Source of the DNA: Coffea arabica
Taxonomy: Eukaryota; Streptophyta; Magnoliopsida; Gentianales; Rubiaceae
Direction of reading: 5' to 3'
Length of the DNA stretch: 64,000 nucleotides
Assembly: GCF_036785885.1 (NCBI RefSeq)
Contig: NC_092317.1
Span: forward strand, 2,854,501-2,918,500
The notes beneath the pieces were generated by a model, which did no database searches, was not told where the DNA came from, and was given only the letters and a program-made list of their open reading frames with translations. The position numbers were made by a program, and so were the translations under genes. This document shows, piece after piece, positions 48,745 through 61,348 of this stretch (the stretch's first letter is position 1; the number at the start of each line of letters is the position of its first letter).

Positions 48745-49070
48745 GATTGTGTATTGGAAGAAAACGTGGACGTATATAAGACAAACACAAATCTGAAAAT
48801 GTTGATGCTTCACTTTCATTTAACTAGACTCGTCAAAGTTTCGGTCCTGCAATTCAAGCTCTAAAATTTGGGGAGGTCCATTTCTTAAATTCAAACCTGT
48901 CCCTTAACTAATAGTACATTGCTTTAAGCGGTCTTAGAAATGTTAAAAACAGAATAGACACTAGAAGATGCTGCTGGTGTTTTTCTAAAATTGCCTTCTT
49001 ATTCTTAGTCAAAATTTGCATGGAAATGAAACAGGAAAAGGTGGCTTGTGAAGAAAAGTTGTAGCCGATC
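48745..49070. other. Right edge of the insertion and shared 3' flank
   Basis: 48,745-48,866 has no counterpart in copy A. From 48,867 (tttggggaggtccatttctt) the sequence follows copy A at 13,250. A further 50-odd bp near 48,920-48,972 is private to copy B, without clear duplicated flanks. No gene. Confidence 0.5.
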
Positions 49071-49143
49071 AATGTCGTGTGACTTTTTAATTTTTTTTTT
49101 CAACATCGGAGTATCCCAACTTTGTCAGATTAATGTCGTGTGA
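49071..49143 (-). mobile_element. 49-bp poly(A)-tailed insertion with 12-bp TSD
   Basis: The 12-bp repeat aatgtcgtgtga at 49,071-49,082 and 49,132-49,143 flanks a 49-bp insert. On the minus strand the insert reads about 30 bp (..gggatactccgatgttg) followed by an A-rich tail. Copy A is uninterrupted near 13,408-13,420. It is the largest of the micro-insertions and keeps enough sequence to search for its source RNA. Confidence 0.75.
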
Positions 49144-49896
49144 TTAGTAACAGCAAAATTGAGGTGGTGTTTTGAGATTTTTTGTGAGGACAATAATGGA
49201 ACCTAAAATATTGCGACCATATTTTGTTTCAGCGACTCCTATTAAGTTTCCAAATGAGTCTGCTTTAGCCCGAAGACCATTCTCAGATTACGCGTCTCTA
49301 AGCACGAAAGTACAGGCAAAATATTTGCTGATCCGGGGGTTAATCTCTAAACAAGACAGATCATCATTCAATTAAAAAAAGTTTTAAATTCCTTTACGGC
49401 TTTGTTTTGTGTATGTGGGTGGCGTTTAATCAGCTGTTAACTTGTTTACTTAGCATTGAGCATTGACATAGAAAGATAAAAGAATTTTAGATTAAATATT
49501 GATTCACAGTAGATAGAAATAATAAAAGCAAGGTCTTCTGTCAGAATGATAATTGAGATCGGGAAAAACAAAGCTTTTATGCAAAATTGCTGACTACTAT
49601 TCATTATTACTTTAAACTAAGCTTGATTGTTTACAAATAAATGAATAACATATATCACACACTCTCTCTCTATATATCTATATATCCACCGAGTGGAGTG
49701 GAGTGGAGTGGAGTGGATAATGCTTCAAAATGCCCAGCCCTTTTTACATTGAGGATTGAGCATTCAAGCAAATCTATACCCTTTCATTCAAGCAAATCTA
49801 TACACAAACATTTTTTATGCTTCCAAGTGCCTTGCTCAGGAGATGAATGATGATAAACGCAGCTTCGCTTCCGCAATGTTGTTATGACTGCGTCTT
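49144..49896. other. 3' flank of transporter gene B, no gene seen
   Basis: Aligns with 13,424-14,136. It includes a short gagtggagtgg repeat near 49,695-49,715, slightly expanded relative to copy A, and a small duplicated aagcaaatctatac word (49,769 and 49,790). Confidence 0.5.
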
Positions 49897-52800
49897 TTAT
49901 CTCCTCTGGAAGTTGAAAGTTTTAATGGCGTAGGCAAATATGAAGGCAAAAATTACCGGCAATCCGACAACTACACCAGCAACAACTGGAAGAAAGTCAT
50001 GTTTGAATCCAAAGTAATGTCTCAGGTAATCTTTAATTAATTCGCCGTTGTCTTCAAGACGATCAGACAGATCTCCCCATTGGGATACAAACAGGCCATA
50101 CAAGGTCCAAGCCACGGGACATCCCCAGTAATACCATCTCCACCAAATAGGAATCCTCTGTTGTTTGACAAGAAATTCAGAATTATTAAAAAGAAAGAAA
50201 GAAAAAAAAAAGAGAGAGAGTAAGATTTCTTGCTTTGCTTTGCATGCGTGACTATTATGGAAAGAAATGATGATGATATTTGCACAACTTACCGGTCGGG
50301 GGATGAGGAATCCAGAAAAGAGATTCCATCCAGCATAAAAGGCAGATGCGACGACGGCAGAAATGTTGTGATTGGGAGTGACAGACACAACCATCATGCC
50401 ATAGAAGGTGAAGTACAGTAATGTGAAGTACATGAGGAACAAGTACCAAAGGAATTTCGAGGCGGTCCATTCAAATCCAATCATAGCGTAGGTAATGACA
50501 GAATAGAATACAGCTTGTTTAAGGATGTATAAAATCTCAATTCCAACCTGGAGACAGCAAAACAATTTATCAGAAAAAAAAAGACTACACTCGTGAAGTG
50601 CCATGCAACGTCTGATATTCAGGAAATCGGCTCACCTGTGCAAAAGCATATGGCAAGGCAGAATACATTCCGGCTGCTCTCTCTCTGTAGAATACCGTCC
50701 GTTCTATAGCCACCACAGGTTGCACTGCTGAGGAGTTTTGCACCCCCAGGAAGAGAACAGCAGCATACATTGAACCCATGGCATTGAAAAGATCTTGTGT
50801 AGTGTCCCTGCGTTACAACAAGCCAATACGTTTAGTCAATGGAACTTGTGCCGAAATCATGCTTCACAGGTTGATTTTCAGTGATGCGCTTGTTAACTTA
50901 CTTTCTTTTACCCAGCTTCCAGAAGATTGTCCCAAATGACAGAGCAATGAAGGAGGTGAATAAAAATCTCACGGCTGTATAAGGTGGATTGCGCCAGTAT
51001 GATATGCGTTGTTTCCAGAAGCAAGCCATGCATTGCACAGGGAACGCCTGAGAGTACTTGGTAGGGAAGTAGAGGTCTTTTGTACCAGGGCGCGGGCTAT
51101 CTAATTCATGAATGAGTGCTTTGTTCCTCCTGGAATTTGTAACATATACAAGTAAAGAAGTGCATACTAGATTGATGGTGTATTCTGTCATTGAATATTG
51201 GCGGCCCAAAGTAGCATCATCTGATTTAGAGGCAGAAATTGACTGTTAAATAACTAAACTGACCTGTATAAATCAGAGTTTTTATAGATCTCAGCAAAAT
51301 CGACTCCCAACATAAGTTCTTGTGCTGAAGCAGTAACTTCCAACATCCAGGTTGCTGGGTTGCAACCATCTTTGATTTTGCTGACTCCATGAATTGCCTG
51401 AATTTGAAAGAAAAATGAATACATAGGGTTCTAATTTGGAAAAGAAGCTTTTCAGGCATTACATGTTAATCAGAAACTTACCTCAAAGTACTTAATTAAT
51501 TCGATGGAATTGTGGCCAAGCGGCCCGACATATATTTCTTGGCCCCCTCGCTTCAGAAGGAATAACTACAGAACCATGTCCAGTGTTAGTAGTTCTTATT
51601 AATTCGAAAACCAAAAAGTACTCAAAGTTCTGAACAGATCATTACCTCATCAAAAGCTTCAAATATGTCAATGCTTGGCTGATGAATGGTGCATACTACA
51701 GTTCTTCCAGTGTCTACAGTATTTCTCACAGTTCTCATCACAATTGCAGCAGCTCTTGCGTCAAGACCTGAAGTTGGCTCGTCCATGAATATGATTGAGG
51801 GGTTAGCCACAAGTTCAACGGCAATGGTAAGCCTCTTGCGCTGCTCAGTTGAAAGACCGTTAACCCCTGGCAGCCCCACAAGTCCATCTCTCAATGAAGT
51901 AAGTTCCACAAGTTCCATAACTTCATCAACGAACATCTGCAGATATTAGTAACATGAATATGCACATAAGATACTTGATAAAGGAGACGCACATTAGCAA
52001 GGCTTCATAAATTTGTCAACATTTTGATTGTTAAACACAATCAGATTGAGGGATACAAACCATTCTGGTTTTTGCATCAACTTCTGCGGGCAGACGCAGC
52101 CAAGCTGAGTAAACTAGAGACTCATAAACAGTAACGTGAGGAGAGTGGATGTCATTCTGCTCGCAGTATCCAGATATCCGAGCAAAGGTCTCCTGATTCT
52201 TTGGATACCCAGAGATTGTAACGTTTCCTTCAATATATCCGCCAGTTTTTCTACCAGCCAGCACATCCATCAAAGTTGTTTTACCGGCTCCACTAACACC
52301 CATTAAAGCAGTTAGAACACCAGGCCTAAACGCTCCACTAATCCCCTTGAGAAGCATGAGTTTATCTTCAACAGTACCCTGATCTTTCATTGCCTGCAGG
52401 TCATTGAAAGAATTAAGCAGGTATTTCAGAGATGGGTACTTCAATGACTAATTATTAGCAGTAGCAGTAGCTGCTTATAAATCATCAACACAGGATTCCT
52501 CTCGGAAAGTTTGAACTTGTAACTTGTCCAAGTACCTGTGGCATGTCAACTGAGTATCTTATGTCATCAAAGGTAATTGAATGCGGTTCAAATGGAAGAA
52601 TCATTCCTCTTCTCTGATTCTCATTGGACTCAGTGATGGCATCTGCCCACGTAAAAGTAAACCTTTAGAAACCACACAAGGTAGAGGCATCATTGCATCC
52701 ATAGGCATCATTACATCCCTATGCAACTTACCTACGGAGCCATCTCTTTGGCCAGAATTTTCAGTGTTTTCACTTTCTTCTGGTAGAACAGCTTGAGGCT

Positions 52801-55800
52801 TCCCGATTGCTGCAAAAGTTTTGTCTAATTATTAGTACCTGACCTTCAAATGATTTCAACTTACTAAACAAAAACGATACTCACGCTGAAGATAAGTGAG
52901 AGCGAGGGTATAGAAGAAATTTAACAGGAGAATGAATCCACCACACGCTCCAAGTCCGATCCAGTACCAGTATGATTGAGGGAAGAATCCTTTCGATTTC
53001 AAGACTTGAGTTCCCAATGTTTCAGTTGTATTTGGCACAATCTATGCGAGTACAGAATATAATAAGAAGTTAGTCCAAATCCCAGATTCAGAAATTCAGG
53101 AACCATGCAATTGCTGAGCATAGTAATTTACTTGTCTCCAGTGCTTTCCCGTAAATTCGTTAACAAGAATTGCATTCTGTGCATACATCAATGGTGAGGA
53201 CCAGTAACCCCACAACCACCATTTCTTCACTTGGTCTGCATCATTCCATAAAATAAGAAAAACAAAAGCAAATATCAGTCACTTTTACTGATTATGAGGA
53301 GAACAGAGATTTGACTTTTGAATTCGGAGTATTACCTCTTGATAAGACAAATCCACCCAATGCAAAAAGCAGCATCAATGCGAATGTCCCAAATGTGTTA
53401 GCCACAATCATGTTCCTGGAAGCTGCCCCAATGAATCTAAACAATGCTGATGCTACCTGATTTATAGCGACTAGTATGAGGTAGTGTTTGAAAAACCTGC
53501 AGCAAACGTACCAGATATGAAAAATGTGGACCTTTATTTACTATAAAAGTTACTGAGCTAAGTTAGTTTGACAGTTTACTATAAAAGTTACTGAGCAAAG
53601 TTACTTAGGTAGTTTACCTTGCAGGGCTTGGATCAAATCCAATGACATAGTAGGTCATAACTACCCAAACGGCAACTTCAAGAAAAGTGATTGGTATCTT
53701 GAGAATCCATGTGGGCAGAGCATATGACCATGCAGGGAAAAACCGGAAGTCCCTTTGCTTGAAGAAGACCGGAAGCTTGAGAATTGTCATCGCCAGTTCG
53801 GACATTCCATTAAACATGACCTGAACAACCGCGAAAAATAGAGCACCAAGATATATTCCTCCATCAACAACATCTCTTCTTGGCATTTTAGTCCTAAAGA
53901 ACACTGTCATTCCGATTAGGGCCATCATGATTAGCTGAGACATTTTGAAAATGTAGATAAAGGAGTTTCTCTTTATAAGCAAGAGTTCTCTAGCGGAGTT
54001 GGCTTTAAAAATCTCTTTATTGTTAACACCATAGGTTTGGGTAGTCAAAGCGGCTGGATGACTTTTGCTCTTATCAAACGGTGTTGCAAGTTCATTTGCT
54101 AGTGTCCTTCCAACATGGAATGATTGGAATGACTCGGCAAATTCAGTTGCGGCTATATATCTGTAGGGTTCGTCTCTACGTGCCCAGTACTGCTGCTGAT
54201 CTTTCTTTGATGTAACCTGCACAAATATGTAATTTTTTGTTATGACTGGATAAGGGACTCAAAAATCGATATTATTATAAATGTTTATTTTACAATAAAA
54301 ACATACTTCTTGCAAGAAGTCAGCAACTCCTTTTCTGTCCGGGCATCGGAAACCCATAGATTGAAAAAATTCAAGAACATTTTCTCGGGGGCCCTGGTAA
54401 ACAATCAGGCCATCGGATAAGAGGACAATATCATCGAAGAGGTCATATGTCTCAGGAGCCGGCTGCAGGAGTGAAATGAATGCAGTTCCCTTCATAATAT
54501 GCACATATTGTCTGAGGGAATTCACAATCTGGAAAGTAGTGGAACTATCTAATCCAGTTGATATCTCATCCATGAATAGCGCATTTGTCGGTCCAACAAG
54601 CATTTCACCTGAAATTTTAAGTAAACCATCAGCTAAGTCTAGGGCTGTAAAGTCTAAACAGGGCTTGCTCGAAGTATGGTTCAGTTTTTACCTGTTGTCA
54701 CGCGCTTCTTTTGTCCTCCAGAGATTCCTCTTAGCATTTCATCTCCTACCAGAGTGTCTGCGCAAATTTCCAGTCCCAAAATCTGCACACCAATGAAAAT
54801 ATGAATACGTATTTTGCAGTTTCATGCTGTTGTAAGACTAAGCGGAATCTAACGAGATATGGTACCCGAAGAACATAATCTGTGACAACAGTTGCTTCTT
54901 GGCCTTCAGTAGCCGCAGACTGGAATAACCAAATAGAACATGTGAATCACAAAATGGACAAACTAAAATTGCTTTGCTGATTAGTTTAACTAGATTAGCA
55001 TTGTAAAGAGACTGAGAATCAACAATCAACTATGACTAGTGTTATTTCTTTCTGACCTTCATGTATATATCAATATCGGGATCAGGCTTAATGTTTGCTG
55101 CTTTTTCTCTTCTTGACAACTCCGCCAACATCTCTGCAATTTTTTTTAAGAACAATGAATATATTTAATCACCAAGTAAACATAAAAGGACATAAAAGAG
55201 CAAGAAGTAGGAGTAATCTCCTGACTAACCATAACGAGATCCAACTCCTTGGCATCTGGCAGAAAATGCTAGAGTTTCTCTCACAGTCATTTCTCCAATA
55301 TGGAGATCATGTTGACTAACATATGCTGCAGTTCTTTGGGGTACAAATTCATTCATGCCATGCCCATTGTAAGTAATCCTTCCAGAAAACTAGTGTGAAA
55401 AAAGAAAAGACCTTAGTTTATTCAATTAAGAAACGCGATTCCTAGCTTCATATCGGACGTTAATTCCAGCAGTGTAGTTGCTGTAGATTTACCTTCAAAT
55501 CGGGGTCAAGCTTTCCAGCCAAAGCCATCAAAAGTGTTGTCTTTCCAGACCCTGGAGGACCTAATAGTAATGTCATTCTGCAAAAACAAGATTAAAGAGT
55601 TGAAACAAGAGACAACTATCTTCAAATATTGAAGTCACATACAGATATAAAACCCCTGAATTAGGCCATGTTTGATTTCATTAGTAATCTGCTGTCTTAC
55701 CTTGAAGGCTTGATAATTCCACTGACATCGCGAAGTATTTTAATATTCTTCTTTCTGCTTGGAAGTATGTGAAGATTGTTCAAGAGCCCCTTTTGAAAAG

Positions 55801-56500
55801 GTAAAGGAAAAAAAGGAAGAGCGGGGAAACAGACAAGTTAGATCAAAGCATCCGTTGCATGCTTGAAGGTACAAATAATCTAAAACAAATATGTTTCATA
55901 TAACCGAAAAGCAGGCGATGAATAACAAGATTTACCTCTATCATATTGGTAGCGAAGTTAAGGAAGGTAGGCAGAGCACTACTTCCAACATAAGCTTCTG
56001 CGTCAACTTTTAGATGCTCAAATCTTACTTCAATTGTAGGCAAATCGATTCCAACTCTAAAGTTATACCACAGCGAAAACCAAAAAAATCCATCATTTAA
56101 AAGATCAAATTTTTGGTTGATTTATTTGTTGAAAGATACAAAGTGAAGAGATCAATCAGCAGAAGTGGTAGTACCTATCAATTCTGTTCCTCAGTTTCAG
56201 CAAGAATTTCTCATTATCCTCTTCGGCAACCTTGATGAGCCTCTCAATGAGAGTTTTTCTATCTTGAAATCCAAAGTTCTCTACATCCACTTCATTGACT
56301 TCACCTCGCGACCCAAAGAGCAGCCCTTTTCTCAGTCTATCAAAGGTTGGTAGCTTTTCAAGGGAAGCCCATTTCAGAGCTTCTTCATCATCTTCGTCTC
56401 GCGATGAACGTGAAAACACTTCCAGGCCTGTATTCCTCCACAAGGCTGAGCTGTTAGCTCTTAAACTACCTCTTAAACTACCGCTCGGTCCTATCTCCAT
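49897..56500 (-). CDS. Full-size PDR-type ABCG transporter, copy B
   Basis: Paralogue of the gene at 14,137-20,710 and equally intact. The 23 exons, each identical in length to copy A, are 56175-56500, 55936-56056, 55701-55789, 55493-55577, 55230-55389, 55057-55133, 54866-54919, 54692-54782, 54307-54608, 53618-54216, 53336-53496, 53132-53235, 52885-53041, 52732-52809, 52536-52642, 52061-52393, 51646-51936, 51482-51565, 51264-51397, 50902-51129, 50636-50807, 50293-50547, 49897-50157. The product is 1,422 aa. All nucleotide-binding motifs are kept. Differences are conservative and scattered. Exon 10 has three (FKMSQL, RRDVV, FFAVVQ), and the C-terminal membrane part has a cluster ([32 protein letters not shown]). 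The acceptors of the 55,230 and 51,482 exons changed from CAG to TAG but remain usable. The start MEIGPSG is as in copy A. Confidence 0.95.
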
Positions 56501-56802
56501 TCTGATCCCAAGTGCGCACAATATGCAACACTAGCCCAGTAAAACGTCTTCAAAAACAGCTCGAGAATCCTCGAAATTTGGCACGCTTGAATCAAAATCT
56601 TAGCAATTCGGCCGCCTTGATCAAAAGGGATGACTACTCAGTTCCCAGTCTCTTTCTTTCTTTCTTTTTTTTTTTTTTTTTGCAACTGGTCCTTCAAAGG
56701 ACGCCCCTAGCTGCAGAAGGCGTGCAATTACATACAGTTTGAGAAAGAGTTGGAAGACGGAGAAAAGAACGTAATATTTTGAAGGGGGAGTGAGTTGGGG
56801 AG

Positions 56803-56810
56803 TATTTATA
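56803..56810 (-). promoter_or_regulatory. Candidate TATA box of transporter gene B
   Basis: TATAAATA on the minus strand, about 305 bp upstream of the ATG, is conserved with 21,018-21,025. About 60 bp further upstream copy B carries a T-rich insertion (about 56,870-56,931) that copy A lacks. Confidence 0.5.
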
Positions 56811-57888
56811 GAATAGTTAACTTGTGAGGATGTTAAATTTTTAAGTTGAACGAAGACCGGCGGCTCGTAGTTCTTCTTTTTTTTTTTCCCATTTCTTTTC
56901 TTTTCTTTTTTTTTTTTTTTTGCCAGGCGGATGTACCCATTTCTAGAATACGTGAATTTTTTTTTGGCGGGGGGAATTTGGATCAAATATTTTTCTCCTG
57001 TGTACGTGGAAAATGGGAACATCATTGTTGACCGGTGACCCAGGTTCCTTCCTTTGCCCATCAAAGCCTATTCCTTTAGGATAATTTAACGGTCCAAATA
57101 ATTAACCCACAGGTCTTAAATTGGTCATAGCGGCGGTCAAAAGCAGCAAAAAAAAAAAAAGATAGTCAAAATATCCAGCTTGAGTTCATAAAAAAAGGGG
57201 GCCCTGTGAAACAAAAAATTCTCTTCTTTTTTTTTTCTTCCCTTTGTGACAAGATAAAATTTAGATATCATTAGAGGATTTATATATTCTATAGCTGTTT
57301 TTTTGTTGAATGTGATTACAAGTAATTTTGCATTGTGTATGGATGACAACTTAAAAATGTTTTTGAGACCTCAATCTTAGTTAAAAATGATAATTATTAT
57401 TATGGGGAGGGGAACACATGGATAGCGGAAAATTGTGATTTATCGTTCTTGTTTTCTCGGTTTTGGTTAAAGCAGGAAATCAGAAAACAATAAATAAATT
57501 CAAAGGGTAAATTTAATTGGGGCGCCGCATTTGACCACATGCGCTCCCATAACGTTTTGGTCAACTCTTCATGTTTAATTATTTTTTAAATTCTTTTCCT
57601 CCTTCTTTATAGTTTTAGATGCCGGTATCAGCACTCCATGTTTGAAATCACGGGTTGCAACTTGAAACTCATTGTCAAAAAAGAAAAAAAAAAAAAAAAA
57701 AAAAACTCTTTTCCCAAAGTCCTTATTTGCAATATTCCAGCCATCATACAATAATGTACCAGAGGGCTGCCAAAGGAGCGGTCGGCAATCATCTCTGGAA
57801 AGCTGTCACATTTTCCCCCTAGTGGTGCTAACTGACGATTAAACAAACATATTCTAATATGATTCTCTATCTACTAACCACCAATATA

Positions 57889-58693
57889 GGTTTAATCATA
57901 CTTTGCCCCCTCAACTAGGGGTAATCCCACTTTGTCCCTTCAACAAAAAGAATACGGACATACTTTGCCCTCCATCAAGAGCAATCAACCCTCAAGTCTG
58001 TGAAGAACACCATTTTAAAAAGCGATGATGATTGGATAAAAATACCCTTTGGTTGCCAAAAGACACAAACATATAGCAATAAAATGCAACTTGATCAACG
58101 GTACAAAGAAACTCTTATACTCACAAATTACTTAATTTTGGACCTAAAACCATAAGAGATTATCGATCGAGAAAAGCAGAGGATTAGTGGTTGCTAGTAG
58201 AGTAATTGAGGAGTTTTCGTCGAAAAAAAAAAAAAGATTTGCAACAGTTAACAATTGATCATTTGATGATTTAGGGTCATGAAATTTTATTTTTTTTTTG
58301 TGAGTGCCATGTGGTCCTTATTTTCGGTTGAAGGAGAAATATTTCAACAGGTAAAACACTCATGATTTCATGATTTTGAGTTACAAAAAAAAAAAAAAAT
58401 AGTTTCTTTTTTTTTTTTTTTCTTTTAAGCTAAGACGTTGTGCTACTTTTGACCATTTATATGGATGTTTGTTACAACAACTACAAATATGTACTTGTTA
58501 TTTAGGAGTCCCTTTTACTTTTAGTGCAAAATTCGAAGAAGAAATTACTTTTAGTGCTTTTTAGGAGTCATATATTTTGAGTGGAGATTTAGTGCTACTT
58601 TGCGAGGCTAAAGTGTATATAGTCTCTTGATTGAGGGTGACGAACTGAACCTCCCCCAGTCTGGGCCAGGGAGGCAAAGTATATGATTAGCCC
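57889..58693. mobile_element. Possible MULE-type MITE (about 805 bp)
   Basis: The left end reads ggtttaatcatactttgccc, and the right end reverse-complements to gggctaatcatatactttgc. They form an imperfect inverted repeat of about 25 bp that continues loosely (agtctctt/gattgaggg words inside). No 9-bp target duplication is visible, so the exact ends are uncertain. Confidence 0.35.
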
Positions 58694-61348
58694 AGAAAGA
58701 AACCGACGCTGTTTAGTTTAAAATATGTCAAACCTAATAATTCTGCATTGCTTTCGCATCAAACCTAATATATTTTGTTTAATTTAAAATATATCAACAG
58801 GTAGCAATCTGACTCTGCCGCACATGATTCGATCACACGTTTTGAGGACGAAATCTAACCAATAGTCTGCATTGCCCTCGTCAAGTGCAGAAAAAAAAAA
58901 AAAGGAAGACCGAAGACTTTTCACAATCAACTTGATGAATTGAGCTGGCAATTGGCGTGAACCACTTTTAATAAATTCCAAAACCCGTAAAATTCACACA
59001 TCCACACGTTAGTATTCTGGAAGCTCTGACGGGCACTACGACTTGGATTTTTTTTTTCTCTTTTTTTTTTTGGAATTTTTATGCAGGGAGCCTGGACCGC
59101 TGGACGAGATATGTCGAAATAATAATTCCAAATCCTGTTGCCCACACGTTATATTTGTTACTTCAAATTTTTCATTCTGACAGGATATAAATTGCTCTAA
59201 ATTCCTGTGCTCGTAAGGGTGGGTGGATAAATAATTAAAAGCACAGCACGCCTAGATCTGTTGGACAAAATATTTATATATATATATATATTCAATTATT
59301 AATTTGTGGGCTAGCTTCTTAACATATTTATTAATTCATGACCTATCTTATGGTAGTAGTACTATCCTAAATTTTATTAGGAGTATTATTTTTTTTTTAA
59401 ATTTTCATTTTCAAGCAAAATATATTGGGCTTCAAGTTCCTGATATTTAGGAAATGATGTCAAACGATTAAAGATTTTAACCAGGAATACTAGTCTATCT
59501 TTTCTTTTCTGCCCTTGAAAACTCAGGATGCATGCCCAACTTTTTTGTGGAATTTCTTTTTCCAAACGTTTGGATTCAAGTAACAGGACGTAGACAGTTT
59601 TTCTCGGTCGTGCACGCGGACTTTACTTGCCCATTTTGGTGGAGAAAAAATGAAGAAATATCATCATCGTCATGTTAGTAAGTAGTAATTTGATGAGGTT
59701 TCTGGACCTTTTGGCTTTGTGCTAAGGGGGGAGTGAGGAGCGGCCATGATGGATGGATAGGCTGCATTTGCCTCGCAAATTCCTCCTCTTTTGAACTCAA
59801 GACTTTCTCTTCAAGACGCAGGACTTGACCAGTCTACCACCACCCAAGTGCTCGTGAAAGTCAACAGTCTCTTGGGCTCTTGCTACCACCAACCAAGACG
59901 TGAGAGATCAAAAGTTTAATTCTTATTTTTAACTTTATCACTTTAATTATATCTATCAGTTAATTATGATTTCTTCCGACGGAATTTCATTGACCCCTTT
60001 TTTTAGATTAGATTAAAATAAATTATATAAATATTGTCGTAACGAAAAAAAAAAAATTGCTCGTGAAAGTTTTGGCTGGGAGCTTTCTCAGTCTTTCTTT
60101 CAGTCGATTGAGCAAACTTCAAAATATCTCCACCTCTTGTCATGTCATTCCAAAACGGTCCTAATAATGATGAATAGTTCAGCAGCCATGAACACCTGTC
60201 CTGCAGCGGCTGACCACGAATTACCCAGTACTGCAAAATATCCATCTCCGGTCTTATCCAAACGGATTTTGTTCTTTAAATCATGAAGAAACCAAAGGAT
60301 CTTATATCACAACGGGTCACATACGCGCTCTTTGTCCTGGCGATCATATGGTTTACCAAATCCCGACTCGTGAGCTTTTTGTTTTTTTTTTTTTATTTTG
60401 TGCTGTCGTATTTAATGGAGTGCACCGGGTACGTACCTTATTAGAAGATGTTACTGATTTGACACCATATCAATAGCCCCATTTGATATGAATATGAATA
60501 TGACAAGAATTAATATAAATATGAATATGGCTCGGATTTGATAGGATATGAACATGGCTAGAATTAATTGTCAATAATTTATCCCAGCGTATTAAGGATA
60601 TTTTCTTGTAAGCTATGGTTAGAGTGCCCTTATCAACACACCTAATTTATCATGTGAATAAATCGTCGCAATTGTTGTATTTTTTATATTTATATACTTT
60701 TTCAAATTATCCACACATTTCTTTTTTTTTCAAGAGTAGAACTAATATCTGAATTCTTTCGGATGTCCATTGAATGATCGTTAATCAAACCATTATATAT
60801 TAATTGGTTATTTCAACTTACTCTAACATAAAAGTTTATAACTTTAACGTGTTATCTTATTACTATTTTTTTTTTAATCACAAAAAAGAAGTGAAGTATT
60901 CACTTTCACTTGATTAGCTTCGCTAGTAGTGTACTGAGTCTTACCAACTTGAGCTTGTGGAAGCAGAAATTTGGCAGTCGTTGATCAAATTTCCAATGTC
61001 AGAATCGTCTCCAACTAAGTCGTAAGCAATTGTTTAGTTGTTGCTGCATCCCCCTTTCCAAGTTTCAACACAAATGCTTGGTGCTGAAATCCATCCGGAA
61101 GGGAAATGCCAAACATTTAATCTGGTCTTTCCAAACATTTTAGACCTCGTCGTGGTCCGCAATAGCCACACCCAGTCCACCTGCCTTCTGCAGGTTCATA
61201 AAAAAATTTTAACTCATCCACTTTTGGAGGATTCCTTCCAGCTAGTTATTAACAAATCTAATTTTCCCTCTGCAACCTGTCTAAATTCCAGCAACATGAG
61301 AATGCTGGATAATCTTTATTAATTTAATTTTTTTTTGTTGAGAAACCT

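Larger units (their letters stand above)
27335..57118. repeat. Segmental duplication, copy B
   Basis: Direct-repeat partner of 1,326-21,260. It contains the dioxygenase pseudogene, the shared non-coding blocks (32,915-36,239 and 48,867-49,896) and transporter gene B with its promoter. It is about 10 kb longer than copy A, mainly because of the gypsy element plus LINE, two hAT elements, a MULE and MITEs. The differing sets of insertions and scattered base substitutions show that it is a real old duplication and not an assembly duplicate. Confidence 0.92.

Noticed and set aside
14137-56500. Possibility that the two transporter copies are an assembly duplication
   Set aside because: They differ by many base changes, different acceptors, promoter indels and wholly different transposon sets.
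57889-58693. Idea that this element is a full MULE with gene capture
   Set aside because: No 9-bp duplication and no coding content seen, so it is kept only as a low-confidence MITE-like feature.
61038-61322. Region whose minus strand reads KAGGLGVAIADHDEV, reminiscent of LINE RNase H or endonuclease motifs
   Set aside because: Only about 15 residues look familiar and there are no flanking domain motifs, so I could not distinguish it from chance.
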